Source: Rattus norvegicus
Lineage: Eukaryota > Chordata > Mammalia > Rodentia > Muridae
DNA: 64,000 nt
Assembly: GCF_036323735.1 (NCBI RefSeq)
Contig: NC_086021.1
Span: 132,398,976-132,462,975 of the forward strand
Reading direction: 5' to 3'
In this document: in pieces, positions 22,881 to 33,991 of the stretch
How the letters are laid out: every line of letters begins with the position of its first letter
Position numbering within the stretch: the first letter of the stretch is position 1
Translations under genes and position numbers: made by a program
Notes under the pieces: generated by a model
Databases searched by the model: none
What the model was told of the DNA's origin: nothing
The model's input: the letters and a program-made list of their open reading frames with translations, nothing else

Positions 22881-23055
22881 ATGTGCAGTGTACATGTACA
22901 CACAATTACAGGAGCATATATGCCAAGGTGTGCACATGTATAGGTCAGAAAACAACTCTGAGAAGTTGGTTCTTTTCTGTCACCTTGTGGGCATCAGAGA
23001 TGGAACTCATATCACCATGCCTGTGCACAAGGACCTCTGCCCACGGAGCCATTTT
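22878..23055 (-). mobile_element. tRNA-derived rodent SINE (B3/B4 group)
   Basis: The plus strand gives the antisense body: TAGGTCAGAAAACAACTCTG, AGAAGTTGGTTCTTTTCTGT, CACCTTGTGGGCATCAGAGA, GAACTCATATCACC and CCCACGGAGCCATTTT. The same family appears sense at 33,735-33,875. The exact family name is uncertain. Confidence 0.72.
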
Positions 23056-23524
23056 AAAAGCACCAGCCTTTTAAAAACTATTTTAAAACATTATCCATAT
23101 TTTATGGAGGAGATTGTTTTAACCACTAAAGAGAAACTGCTCCCTTCACAGCTCGAATACTGAGGCCTTGTGAGTGAATGAAGCCAATCAAGGTGTTCCC
23201 ATCCCTCAGTCAGGGGAATGACAGTGGGCATGTGATCTAAGTACCAGAGTCTTGGAATTCTCACTTGCAATGCTGGGACATACTGCTATTTCTGTTGATG
23301 TCTGAGAAAGGAAGCCCAGAACTTCCCAAAGCTACCAGTGTCCTTCCAACAACCACGAGAAGCATCAGCATGCACCTGCAGCGAAGAAGGCAAAAGGGAG
23401 ACGTTTAAAGCCAACTGCTAGAACCAATTAGATGCTTACTCAATTTCTGGACCACTGGCCTTTCTGTGGTCTAGGCCAATGAATTATTTTCATTACTTAA
23501 GCCCGTATGACTTGGGGGTACTGG
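23056..23524. other. Unassigned stretch
   Basis: No recognised gene or repeat. Confidence 0.4.
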
Positions 23525-23912
23525 TAGGTGGTGTGTGTATGTGTGTGTGTGTGTGCGCGCGTGCGCACGCTCATGTGCACATGGGTGCATACACACACAC
23601 ACAAGTATACATTCATGTGTGTCTGCATGCATGTAGAGGTCAAAGGGCATCTTGAATGACATTCTTCAGGAATTATTTGTTTTGTTTTCTAAGACAGGCT
23701 TTCTCCCAGGGACCCTTGTACTCAATGATTAGAGGAGGCTGGTTCCCAGCAGCACTCCAGCATCACCCTGGCCCTGCCTCCAAAGCACTGGGACTACAAG
23801 GAAACATCAGTGAAACTACCTTTCCATGTGGATTCTGGGGACCAAGACACGTCACCATGCTTGTGCTGCGAAGCTCATTACTCACAGCTCTCTCCCCGGC
23901 TGTGACTTGGGC
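23525..23912 (-). mobile_element. B4/RSINE-type SINE with (GT)n end
   Basis: It opens on the plus strand with a GTGTGTATGTGTGTG tract and ACACACAC words (the CA-rich 3' end). Then come GTAGAGGTCAAAGGGCATCT, CTAAGACAGGCTTTCTCCCA, CACTGGGACTACAAGG, GGATTCTGGGGACCAAGACA and TGCTTGTGCTGCGAAGCTCA, the tRNA-like head, to GCTCTCTCCCCGGC. That order matches antisense ID+B1 composite SINEs. Diverged. Confidence 0.68.
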
Positions 23913-23965
23913 GATTTGGAACATCCATGATCCTAGGACTCTCCGAATTAACACTTGTTGTCCTG

Positions 23966-24694
23966 CTTTTTTTTTTTTTTTTTTATTAACTTGAGTATTT
24001 CTTATATAGATTTCGAGTGTTATTCCCTTTCCCGGTTTCCGGGCAAACATCCCCCTCCCCCCTCCCCTTCCTTATGGGTGATCCCCTCCCCACCCTCCCC
24101 CCATTGCTGCCCTCCCCACAACAGTCTAGTTCACTGGGGGTTCAGTCTTAGCAGGACCCAGGGCTTCCCCTTCCACTGGTGCTCTTACTAGGATATTCAA
24201 TGCTACCTATGAGGTCAGAGTCCAGGGTCAGTCCATGTATAGTCTTTAGGTAGTGGCTTAGTCCCTGGAAGCTCTGGTTGCTTGGCATTGTTGTACATAT
24301 GGGGTCTCGAGCCCCTTCAAGCTCTTCCAGTTCTTTCTCTGATTCCTTCAACGGGGGTCCTATTCTCAGTTCAGTGGTTTGCTGCTGGCATTCGCCTCTG
24401 TATTTGCTGTATTCTGGCTGTGTCTCTCGGGAGTGATCTACATCCGGCTCCTGTCGGCCTGCACTTCTTTGCTTCATCCATCTTGTCTAATTGGATGACT
24501 GTATATGTATGGGCCACATGTGGGGCAGGCTCTGAATGGGTGTTCCTTCAGTCTCTGTTTTAATCTTTGCCTCTCTCTTCCCTGCCAAGGGTATTCATGT
24601 TCCCCTTTTAAAGAAGGAGTGAAGCATTCACATTTTGATCATCCGTCTTGAGTTTCATTTGTTCTAGGCATCTAGGGTAATTCAAGCATTTGGG
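23966..24694 (-). other. L1 3'UTR with G-rich tract and poly(A)
   Basis: About 730 bp after the ORF2 stop. On the minus strand it is G-rich at 24,113-24,046, as in other rodent L1s, and ends GTTAATAAAA with AATAAA joined to the poly(A). The three plus-strand L1 tails at 18.4, 35.7 and 37.0 kb are copies of this part of related elements. Confidence 0.9.
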
Positions 24695-27600
24695 CTAATA
24701 GCCACTTATCAATGAGTGCATACCATGTATGTCTTTCTGTGATTGGGTTAGCTCACTCAGGATGATATTTTCCAGTTCCAACCATTTGCCTACGAATTTC
24801 ATAAAGTCATTGTTTTTGATAGCTGAGTAATATTCCATTGTGTAGGTGTACCACATTTTCTGTATCCATTCCTCTGTTGAAGGGCATCTGGGTTCTTTCC
24901 AGCTACTGGCTATTATAAATAAGGCTGCAATGAACATAGTGGAGCACGTGTCTTTTTTATATGTTGGGGCATCTTGTGGGTATATGCCCAAGAGAGGTAT
25001 AGCTGGATCCTCAGGCAGTTCAATGTCCAATTTTCTGAGGAATCTCCAGACTGATTTCCAGAATGGTTGTACCAGTCTGCAACCCCACCAACAATGGAGG
25101 AGTGTTCCTCTTTCTCCGCATCCTCGCCAGCATTTGCTGTCACCTGAGTTTTTGATCTTAGCCATTCTCACTGGCGTGAGGTGAAATCTCAGGGTTGTTT
25201 TGATTTGCATTTCCCTTATGACTAAAGATGTTGAACATTTCTTTAGGTGTTTCTCAGCCATTCGGCATTCCTCAGCTGTGAATTCTTTGTTTAGCTCTGA
25301 ACCCCATTTTTAATAGGGTTATTTGTCTCCCTGCGGTCTAACTTCTTGAGTTCTTTGTATATTTTGGATATAAGGCCTCTATCTGTTGTAGGATTGGTAA
25401 AGATCTTTTCCCAATCTGTTGGTTGCCATTTTGTCCTAACCACAGTGTCCTTTGCCTTACAGAAGCTTTGCAGTTTTATGAGATCCCATTTGTCGATTCT
25501 TGATCTTAGAGCATAAGCCATTGGTGTTTTGTTCAGGAAATTTTTTCCAGTGCCCATGTGTTCCAGATGCTTCCCTAGATTTTCTTCTATTAGTTTGAGT
25601 GTGTCTGGTTTGATGTGGAGGTCCTTGATCCACTTGGACTTAAGCTTTGTACAGGGTGATAAGCATGGATCGATCTGCATTCTTCTACATGTTGACCTCC
25701 AGTTGAACCAGCACCATTTGCTGAAAATGCTATCTTTTTTCCATTGGATGGTTTTGGCTCCTTTGTCAAAAATCAAGTGACCATAGGTGTGTGGGTTCAT
25801 TTCTGGGTCTTTAATTCTATTCCATTGGTCTATCTGTCTGTCTCTGTACCAATACCATGCAGTTTTTATCACTATTGCTCTGTAATACTGCTTGAGTTCA
25901 GGGATAGTGATTCCCCCTGAAGTCCTTTCATTGTTGAGGATAGTTTTAGCTATCCTGGGTTTTTTGTTATTCCAGATGAATTTGCAAATTGTTCTGTCTA
26001 ACTCCTTGAAGAATTGGATTGGTATTTTGATGGGGATTGCATTGAATCTGTAGATCGCTTTTGGTAAAATGGCCATTTTTACTATATTAATCCTGCCAAT
26101 CCATGAGCGTGGGTGATCTTTCCATCTTCTGAGGGCTTCTTCAATTTCTTTCCTCAGTGTCTTGAAGTTCTTATTGTACAGATCTTTTATTTGCTTGGTT
26201 AAAGTCACACCGAGGTACTTTATATTATTTGGGTCTATTATGAAGGGTGTCATTTCCCTAATTTCTTTCTCGGCTTGTTTCTCTTTTGTGTAGAGGAAGG
26301 CTACTGATTTATTTGAGTTAATTTTATACCCAGCCACTTTGCTGAAGTTGTTTATCAGCTTTAGTAGTTCTCTGGTGGAACTTTTGGGATCACTTAAATA
26401 AACTATCATATCATCTGCAAATAGTGATATTTTGACTTCTTCTTTTCCGATCTGTATCCCCTTGACCTCCTTTTGTTGTCTGATTGCTCTGGCTCGAACT
26501 TCAAGAACTATATTGAATAAGTAGGGAGAGAGTGGGCAGCCTTGTCTAGTCCCTGATTTTAGTAGGATTGCTTCAAGTTTCTCTCCATTTAGTTTAATGT
26601 TAGCAACTGGTTTGCTGTATATGGCTTTTACTATGTTTAGGTATGGGCCTTGAATTCCTATTCTTTCCAGGACTTTTATCATGAAGGGGTGTTGAATTTT
26701 GTCAAATGCCTTCTCAGCGTCTAATGAAATGATCATGTGGTTTTGTTCTTTCAGTTTGTTTATATAATGGATCACGTTGATGGTTTTCCGTATATTAAAC
26801 CATCCCTGCATGCCTGGGATGAAGCTTACTTGATCATGGTGGATGATTGTTTTGATGTGCTCTTGGATTCGGTTTGCCAGAATTTTATTGAGTATTTTTG
26901 CGTCGATATTCATAAGGGAAATTGGTCTGAAGTTCTCTTTCTTTGTTGTGTCTTTGTGTGGTTTAGGTATAAGAGTAATTGTGGCTTCATAGAAGGTATT
27001 CGGTAGTGATCCATCTGTTTCAATTTTGTGGAATAGTTTGGATAATATTGGTATGAGGTCTTCTATGCAGGTCTGATAGAATTCTGCGCTAAACCCGTCT
27101 GTACCTGGGCTCTTTTTGGTTGGGAGACCTTTAATGACTGCTTCTATTTCCTTAGGAGTTATGGGGTTGTTTAACTGGTTTATCTGTTCCTGATTTAACT
27201 TCGGTACCTGGTATCTGTCTAGGAAATTGTCCATTTCCTGCAGATTTTCAAGTTTTGTTGAATATAGGCTTTTATAGTAAGATCTGATGATTTTTTGAAT
27301 TTCCTCTGAATCTGTAGTTATGTCTCCCTTTTCATTTCTGATTTTGTTAATTTGGACGCACTCTCTGGGTCCTCTCGTTAGTCTGGCTAAGGGTTTATCT
27401 ATCTTATTGATTTTCTCAAAGAACCAACTTTTGGTTCTGTTGATTCTTTCTATGGTCCTTTTTGTTTCTACTTGGTTGATTTCAGCTCTGAGTTTGATTA
27501 TTTCCTGCCTTCTACTCCTCCTGGGTGTATTTGCTTCTTTTTGTTCTAGAGCTTTTAGGTGTGCTGTCAAGCTGCTGACATATGCTCTTTCCTGTTTCTT

Positions 27601-28521
27601 TCTGCAGGCACTCAGCGCTATGAGTTTTCCTCTTAGCACAGCTTTCATTGTGTCCCATAAGTTTGGATATGTTGTATCTTCATTTTCATTAAATTCTAAA
27701 AAGTTTTTAATTTCTTTCTTTATTTCTTCCTTGACCAGGTTATCATTGAGTAGAGCATTGTTCAATTTCCACGTATATGTGGGCATTCTTCCCTTATTGT
27801 TATTGAAGACCAGTTTTAGGCCGTGGTGGTCCGATAGCACGCATGGGATTATTTCTATCTTTCTGTACCTGTTGAGGCCCGTTTTTTGACCAATTATATG
27901 GTCAATTTTGGAGAAAGTACCATGAGGATCTGAGAAGAAGGTATATCCTTTTGCTTTAGGATAGAATGTTCTATAAATATCTGTTAAGTCCATTTGGCTC
28001 ATGACTTCTCTTAGTCTGTCTACGTCTCTGTTTAATTTCTGTTTCCATGATCCGTCCATTGATGAGAGTAGGGTTTTGAAATCTCCTACTATTATTGTGT
28101 GAGGTGCAATGTGTGTTTTGAGCTTTAGTAAGGTTTCTTTTACGTATGTAGGTGCCCTTGTATTTGGGGCATAGATATTTAGGATTGAGAGTTCATCTTG
28201 GTGGATTTTTCCTTTGATGAATATGAAGTGTCCTTCCTTATCTTTTTTGATGACTTTTAGTTGAAAATTGATTTTATTTGATATTAGAATGGCTACTCCA
28301 GCTTGCTTCTTCTGACCATTTGCTTGGAAAGTTGTTTTCCAGCCTTTCACTCTGAGGTAGTTTCTGTCTTTGTCTCTGAAGTGTGTTTCCTGTAGGCAGC
28401 AGAATGCAGGGTCCTCGTTGCGTATCCAGTTTGTTAATCTATGTCTTTTTATTGGGGAGTTGAGGCCATTGATGTTGAGAGATATTAAGGAATAGTGATT
28501 ATTGCTTCCTGTTATATTCAT
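24695..28521 (-). pseudogene. L1 ORF2 (endonuclease / reverse transcriptase), broken
   Basis: ORF2p nicks DNA and copies L1 RNA at the target. The ATG at 28,521-28,519 (MNITGSNN) matches the family start; an upstream in-frame TTG at 28,575 is less likely. The endonuclease keeps QETHF, KIDHI and SDHHGLK, but GDFN reads GDFK (codon 28,077-28,075). The RT core keeps SGTRQGCPLSPYLFN and FADDMIVYL (F at about residue 701). A T run at 25,307-25,311 is one base short, so the protein reads NNPIKNGVQS and stops at 25,293-25,291. The Cys-rich C-terminus (CWRGCGERGTLLHCWWGC) lies in another frame, 25,261-24,695. The 3,827-nt span is one base below 1,276 codons. Confidence 0.95.
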
Positions 28522-28580
28522 ATTTGGATGTGAGATTATGTTTGTGTGCTTTTCTTCTCTTTGTTTTGTTGCCAAGACGA

Positions 28581-29702
28581 TTAGTTTCTTGCTTCTTCTA
28601 GGGTATAGCTTGCCTCCTTATGTTGGGCTTTACCATTTATTATCCTTTGTAGTGCTGGATTTGTAGAAAGATATTGTGTAAATTTGGTTTTGTCATGGAA
28701 TATCTTGGTTTCTCCATCTATGTTAATTGAGAGTTTTGCAGGATACAGTAACCTGGGCTGGCACTTGTGTTCTCTTAGGGTCTGTATGACATCTGTCCAG
28801 GATCTTCTGGCCTTCATAGTTTCTGGCGAAAAGTCTGGTGTGATTCTGATAGGTCTGCCTTTATATGTTACTTGACCTTTTTCCCTTACTGCTTTTAATA
28901 TTCTTTCTTTATTTTGTGCGTTTGGTGTTTTGACTATTATGTGACGGGAGGTGTTTCTTTTCTGGTCCAATCTATTTGGAGTTCTGTAGGCTTCTTGTAT
29001 GCCTATGGGTATCCCTTTTTTTAGGTTAGGGAAGTTTTCTTCTAAGATTTTGTTGAAGATATTTACTGGTCCTTTGAGCTGGGAGTCTTCACTCTCTTCT
29101 ATACCTATTATCCTTAGGTTTGATCTTCTCATTGAGTCCTGGATTTCCTGTATGTTTTGGACCAGTAGCTTTTTCTGCTTTACATTATCTTTGACAGTTG
29201 TGTCAATAATTTCTATGGAATCTTCTGCTCCTGAGATTCTCTCTTCCATCTCTTGTATTCTGTTGGTGAAGCTTGTATCTACAGCTCCTTGTCTCTTCTT
29301 TTGGTTTTCTATATCCAGGGTTGTTTCCATGTGTTCTTTCTTGATTGTTTCTATTTCCATTTTTAATTCCTTCAACTGTTTGATTGTGTTTTCCTGGAAT
29401 TCTTTCAGGGATTTTGTGACTCCTCTCTATGGGCTTCTACTTGTTTATTTATGATTTCCTGGAATTCTTTCAGGGATTTTTTGCGATTCCTCTCTGTAGG
29501 CTTCTACTTGTTCTCTAAGGGAGTTCTTCACGTCTTTCTTGAAGTCCTCCAGCATCATGATCAAATATGATTTTGAAACTAGATCTTGCTTTTCTGGTGT
29601 GTTTGGATATTCCATGTTTGTTTTGATGGGAGAATTGGGCTCCGATGGTGCCATGTAGTCTTGGTTTCTGTAGCTTGGGTTCCTGCGCTTGCCTCTCGCC
29701 AT
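28581..29702 (-). pseudogene. L1 ORF1 (RNA-binding chaperone protein), broken
   Basis: ORF1p trimerises and coats L1 RNA. The ATG at 29,702-29,700 begins MARGKRRN, and a basic N-terminus is followed by a coiled-coil stretch rich in E, K and Q. The RRM (NLRIIGIEE) and C-terminal domain (RHIIVKTPNAQNKERIL, YKGRPIRITPDFS) are intact down to LEEARN and TAA at 28,583-28,581. Two about-66-bp tandem units (29,391-29,520) form the length-variable region. The A run at 29,477-29,482 appears one base long and the one at 29,412-29,415 one base short, so the frame shifts, hits TAA at 29,447-29,445, then would be restored. The 1,122-nt span equals 374 codons. Confidence 0.93.
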
Positions 29703-30448
29703 CAGATTCTCTCTAATGTTACTTTGTTCTGCTATTTCTGACAGTGGCTAGACTGTCCTATAAGCCTGTGTGTCAGGAGTGCTGTAGACCTGTTTTCCTG
29801 TTTTCTTTCAGCCTGTTATGGGGACAGAGTGATCTGCTTTCGGGCGTGTAGTTTTTCCTCTCTACAGGTCTTCAGCTGTTCCTGTGGGCCTGTGTCTTGA
29901 GTTCACCCGGCAGGTCACTTGCAGCAGAAAAGTTGGTCTTACCTGTGGTCCCAAGGCTCAAGTTTGCTTGCGGGGTGCTGCCCACGAGCTCTCTGTGGAG
30001 GCAGCAACCAGGAAGATCTGCGCCGCCGTTTCCGGGAGCTTCAGTGCACCAGGGTTCCAGATGGCGTTTGGTGTTTTCCTCTGGAATCAGTAATGTGTGC
30101 AGAGTGCAGTGTCTTCTGGTTTCCCAGGTGTGTCTGCCTCTCTGAAGGTTTAGCTCTCCCTCCCATAGGATTTGGGTGCAGAGAACTGTTTATCCGGTCT
30201 CTTCCTTCAGGTTCCGGCGGTGTCTCAGGCGCAGGTGTCCTGCCGCTCCTGGGCCCTTCCCCACGGGAACCCAGAGGCCTTATACAGTTTCCTCTTGGGC
30301 CAGGGATGTGGGCAGGGGTGGGCAGTGTTGGTGGTCTCTTCCGCTCTGCAGCCTCAGGAGTGCCCACCTGACCAGGCGGTGAGGTCTCTCTCTCTCACGG
30401 GTCTGGGAGCAGAGAGCTGCTGCAGGCCGGGATCCGCGGGTGTGGGAC
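29703..30448 (-). promoter_or_regulatory. L1 5'UTR with internal promoter
   Basis: 746 bp upstream of the ORF1 ATG. It is GC-rich, and its distal half has several CpGs, unlike the AT-rich flanks. On the minus strand it contains AACTGTATAAGGCCTCTGGG and GAAGAGACCGGATAAACAGT, typical of rat L1 leaders. Known: L1 5'UTRs act as internal pol II promoters and are methylation targets. Plus-strand open frames at 29,884-30,513 are antisense to this leader and are probably chance. Confidence 0.85.
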
Positions 30449-30458
30449 TGTTGTCCTG

Positions 30459-31514
30459 GTTTAATGATCAGAAGTGTCTCATCTCATACTCAGTATCCTA
30501 CTTTGGAGAATAAATGATATAATTACCCTAATTTTTCTATAACTTAGAACACATCATGATTAACCCAGTCAATTCTTCCTCAGTCTAACTTGATTTCATC
30601 TTGGGCTTTTAGCAAATACCCCACAACTTGAAATGAGGGAAACAGAAAAAATAAGACATCCTAATAAATGCTATGAGGTAACAAATCAAATTTGTAGACA
30701 CATCTTGCTTTTGCTCATCTAAGTAGAGTTCTTTTGGGGTCTGGACCAAATAAAAAGGCCATTCGGGATGTCAGATTCTCTAGTAGGCATTTGCCTGCTG
30801 CAAGCCACATTGAAACACAGCCGATTACTGCTCAAAACATCAATGCCATGCATCTAGAAGCATCTCACCCACATTCATTTTGTCAGTAGGTGAAGATTAC
30901 ACTGTTTCTTGCTGCTTAATAAACAGCCAAATGTATCCCTTAGAATAGAAACAGCCACGCATGGCTGAGCATCGTATTGATGCCCTCAGCACAAAACATC
31001 CAAGCACACCCTGGGATCCAGGCTGAAAAGGTGTTCTTGGCATCTCACTCAGAGCTGGAACTGTGTGCTGGGTTAACTACAGGTCCCGGCTAGCAAGGCT
31101 AATTTTAGCTGGGCAAAAGAAAAGAGAAAACATGGGGAAAAATGGCTCTGAGGGAGACTAATGACTGGGAACTGTGAATCTGTGTTTGGAAAGGCAGCGT
31201 GGTGTTGAGAACGTGAGCATGGGGAAGAGAAGCAGAATGATTAAGAGAAGGAACAAGGAGAAGATTAAAGTGCCCCTGGTAGGTGAATTCTTGCTGTCCT
31301 TGAGCTTTCCTTCCTTTCTAATAGGAACAATCTCAAAATGCCGCCTGATCACATGATTGCATTTTAACTTTAAAATCACCACAACCACAACAGCTTGGAA
31401 AGGTTGCCGTACAACAGTGTGTGTGGTATGGGTGGAAGAAAGGGCTCTATTATTCTGAGTTGACCTCTTCATATGCAAACAATCGTGAACACTAAAGAAA
31501 TGCTTAAAACTCCT
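30459..31514. other. Unassigned stretch
   Basis: Unique-looking sequence with no recognised repeat or coding exon. This is the host locus flanking the 5' side of the L1. Confidence 0.45.
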
Positions 31515-31836
31515 CGTCTTAGGGTTTCCATTGCTGTGAAGAGATACCATGACCAAGGCAACTCTTATGAAGGACAACGTTTAATTGGGGCTGGCTTATA
31601 GGTTTACTGTTTCAGTCCATTATCATTGAGGCAGAAACATGGTAGTGTCCAGACAGATGTGGGGATGGAAGAACTGATGGCCAATAGGGGAGGACTAGCT
31701 CCCACATGGCTAGAAGGGTCTCAAAGTACTTCCCCAAGAGTGACACACTTCTGTCCAACAAGGCCACACCTACTACCACAAGCCTACACTTCCTAATAGT
31801 GCCATTCCCTGTACCAAGCATATTCAAACCACCATA
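31515..31836 (-). mobile_element. ERVL-MaLR solo LTR (ORR1/MT-like)
   Basis: The plus strand is the reverse complement of the LTR seen sense at 41,875 and 61,712: GTCTTAGGGTTTCCATTGCT, ACCATGACCAAGGCAACTCT, AATTGGGGCTGGCTTATAGG, GTGACACACTTCTGTCCAAC, AAGGCCACACCTACTACC, AAGCATATTCAAACCACC. MaLR elements are non-autonomous LTR retrotransposons without env. Only one LTR is seen, with no internal region. Flanking pentamers match 3/5. Confidence 0.78.
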
Positions 31837-32509
31837 CTGCACTACAAGTCCAAATGCTCCCATGGGAAGCACATGCCCAGGGTTCTGGATGTCTGCATCT
31901 AAGGGATAAACACCCACTGAAGTGTATGGATAAGGAATAGGACTGACAATTAAAAAAAATCACTCACCAAAATTAATCAGACTCCAAGTCTACACATCTT
32001 AATGAACTTCTATATGTTTAAAAATCGATATTCAGAACAGAAGCTGTAAAACTGCACATTAAATTTTTATGCTTTCAGTATCAAATATACTTTGTGAACT
32101 TACCCACCACCAAAAACAAGAAAGCCTATGACAGAATTAGAGCTAGAAAAACAATGAGCTTTATTTATTTCTAGTTTATTACTTATTATTACCTAGCTTT
32201 AGGTTTTTCGATTTGCAAGTTTTTAATAATAAAGTTTATTAAAAAGTAAAAGAATAGGACCGAGGTCTTGAAAAGCCATATAAGGTATCGAAGCCCTACA
32301 GAAGCTGTCCTTACCCACAGCTCCAAGGGGTGACTTCTCTACGAAAAACACCTCAAAACTTGTTAAGCTGAGAAACAACCATTACCTACAGGTCAGGATT
32401 TTTTTTCCTTTCTGTGGGTCAGTAGTTGACTGTGGAGTTGAATGGGGTCTCTTGGTAATGCTGATGGTGACTGGGCTGAAGGTAACAAAGGACCAGGCCT
32501 GGCAGACTC
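31837..32509. other. Unassigned stretch, partly AT-rich
   Basis: No gene seen. AT-rich at 32,150-32,250. Confidence 0.4.
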
Positions 32510-32850
32510 ATTCATTTCCCCTTACAAAGTGTTTAGCAGAAGTAGCTAGCAGGAGGAAGGTTTATTCAGGCTCTCAGTTTCATGATAGAAAGGCATGGTG
32601 GTGTTTAGGACAGTGAGAGACTCCTTTCTGTGATGGCGGGAGTGTCATTTGGCTTGCTTACCTCTCAGTGGATCAGGAAACAGAGCTTGAGCCAACAGAG
32701 GAAACAGAGAGGAACTGCCCGCAAGTACGAAAGCCCTGCCAGGTAGATACACTGCCTGCCAGGTAAGTCCCATGCTCAAAGGGCTTCACAAGCTTCAAAA
32801 CAGCAGCATTTACCTGGAGACAACATTTTAAACCAGAGTAGTAGAGATGG
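32510..32850 (-). mobile_element. Diverged MaLR-type LTR
   Basis: AGGAAGGTTTATTCAGGCTC, TCAGTTTCATGATAGAAAGG, CAGGAAACAGAG, GGGCTTCACAAGCTTCAAAA and AGACAACATTTTAAACCA follow, with many changes, antisense ORR1/MT LTR order. Older than the copy at 31.5 kb. Ends approximate. Confidence 0.5.
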
Positions 32851-33734
32851 CTGGAAGGCCTATCTCAGCAAGGACCTCTTCCCTTCCCTTCTCTGCACTT
32901 CTAAATGAGAAGTTGTAGTTAGGCTTCTCATACAGTAGCCCAGCCCATCTTTGTGAAGGCCAGACACACATGTGGCAAAGATCACTTCCACACTGTTTCA
33001 CACTCACTAGCCAACACACATTCACAGCGAGCTTGCCAAAAAAGCGTACCACCATCTCCAATCTGCCACATCCATATCCCCTCACAGTAGAGAAGGGAGT
33101 AAGTACACATGCATCAAAGATCAGATCTCAGACATCTTAAGAGCTGTTCACCCACCATGTCTTGGGAAACCCCCTTCTGAGGCTGGACATGAAATCATTT
33201 CCTTCTTCACCTCTCGCCAGTGTTGCCCCAAGCATGTCTGGTGCAATGCTGTAGAACTTGCTCCGGGGAAGGCAATGCTTGATGATGTAATGACGTAAGC
33301 GGAGAGCCAGTGGGTTGCAGACTCAGGCTCACGCTTAGCATGTGAGGAGGAAAAGCAACATCAGTAACTACAGAAGCCCAAGCTGAGTTTCCTCAGGAAA
33401 TCCTGCCTTTCATCCCAACCTTCCTGGCCCAGCCCCCCTCCTTCTCCTTCTCTGACTTAAAAGAAAAGTCACAGGATAGATCTTCTAGCTGCCAGAGCTG
33501 GACAGCTTTCCTGATGAAACATCTGGTTTTCAGTTCATGCAGAATTCAGAGGCCTACATCCTAAAATCAGAGCCCTCTCTCCTTCGACATGTCAGGTGAC
33601 TTTACAACATCTTTATAAAATACAGAGCATAAGACTGAAAGGTGAAAGAGATACAAGACCAATTACTTGTGAGCTATTGAGTGGGGCAGTCAGCTAAATA
33701 TAAGTCACTGAGATTGGGCATTAAAATTTCTCTG
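32851..33734. other. Unassigned stretch
   Basis: No recognised gene or repeat. The 85-codon minus-strand frame at 32,828-33,085 has no family features. Confidence 0.45.
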
Positions 33735-33870
33735 TGAGCCAATGAGATGGCCTGGCAGGTAAAAGCACTTGCTACTAAACCCGAGAACTTTGATTGTGTC
33801 TTTGGAAACCACACAGTAGATAGAGGGAGAGAACTATCTTTCTGACTTTGCAGATATGCTATGCCATGCA

Positions 33871-33923
<53 letters not shown>

Positions 33924-33940
33924 ACACACACACACAGGCA

Positions 33941-33989
<49 letters not shown>
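33735..33989 (+). mobile_element. Rodent tRNA-derived SINE with (CA)n and (GA)n end
   Basis: GAGATGGCCTGGCAGGTAAA, AGCACTTGCTACTAAACCCG, GAGAGAACTATCTTTCTGAC and GCTATGCCATGCACTC form the body. It passes directly into (CA)n at 33,876-33,936 and (GA)n at 33,944-33,989. Same family as the antisense copy at 22,878-23,055. The microsatellites probably grew from the SINE's CA-rich terminus. Confidence 0.75.

Positions 33990-33991
<2 letters not shown>

Larger units (their letters stand above)
23966..30448 (-). mobile_element. Full-length rat L1 (LINE-1) retrotransposon
   Basis: A 6,483-bp autonomous non-LTR retrotransposon lies in reverse orientation: 5'UTR (30,448-29,703), ORF1 (29,702-28,581), ORF2 (28,521-24,695), G-rich 3'UTR and poly(A) (plus-strand T run at 23,967-23,984). 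TGTTGTCCTG occurs on both sides (23,956-23,965 and 30,449-30,458), consistent with a 10-bp target duplication. The near-intact frames and 5'UTR mark a young subfamily. It is nonetheless dead: ORF1 has two indels and a stop, ORF2 has a frameshift, and an endonuclease motif residue is changed. L1 enzymes presumably also mobilised the SINEs in this window. Confidence 0.97.

Noticed and set aside
27320..27889. 189-codon plus-strand open frame
   Set aside because: It is antisense to L1 ORF2, with hydrophobic residues mirroring ORF2 codons and no independent features.
28522..28575. TTG at 28,575 as the ORF2 start
   Set aside because: ATG at 28,521 gives the conserved MNITGSN-like start and a 1,276-codon span. 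TTG starts are not expected in mammals.
29884..30513. Overlapping plus-strand frames of 69-150 codons
   Set aside because: They lie antisense to the GC-rich L1 5'UTR, where stops are rare. Three overlapping frames in one region suggests composition, not coding.
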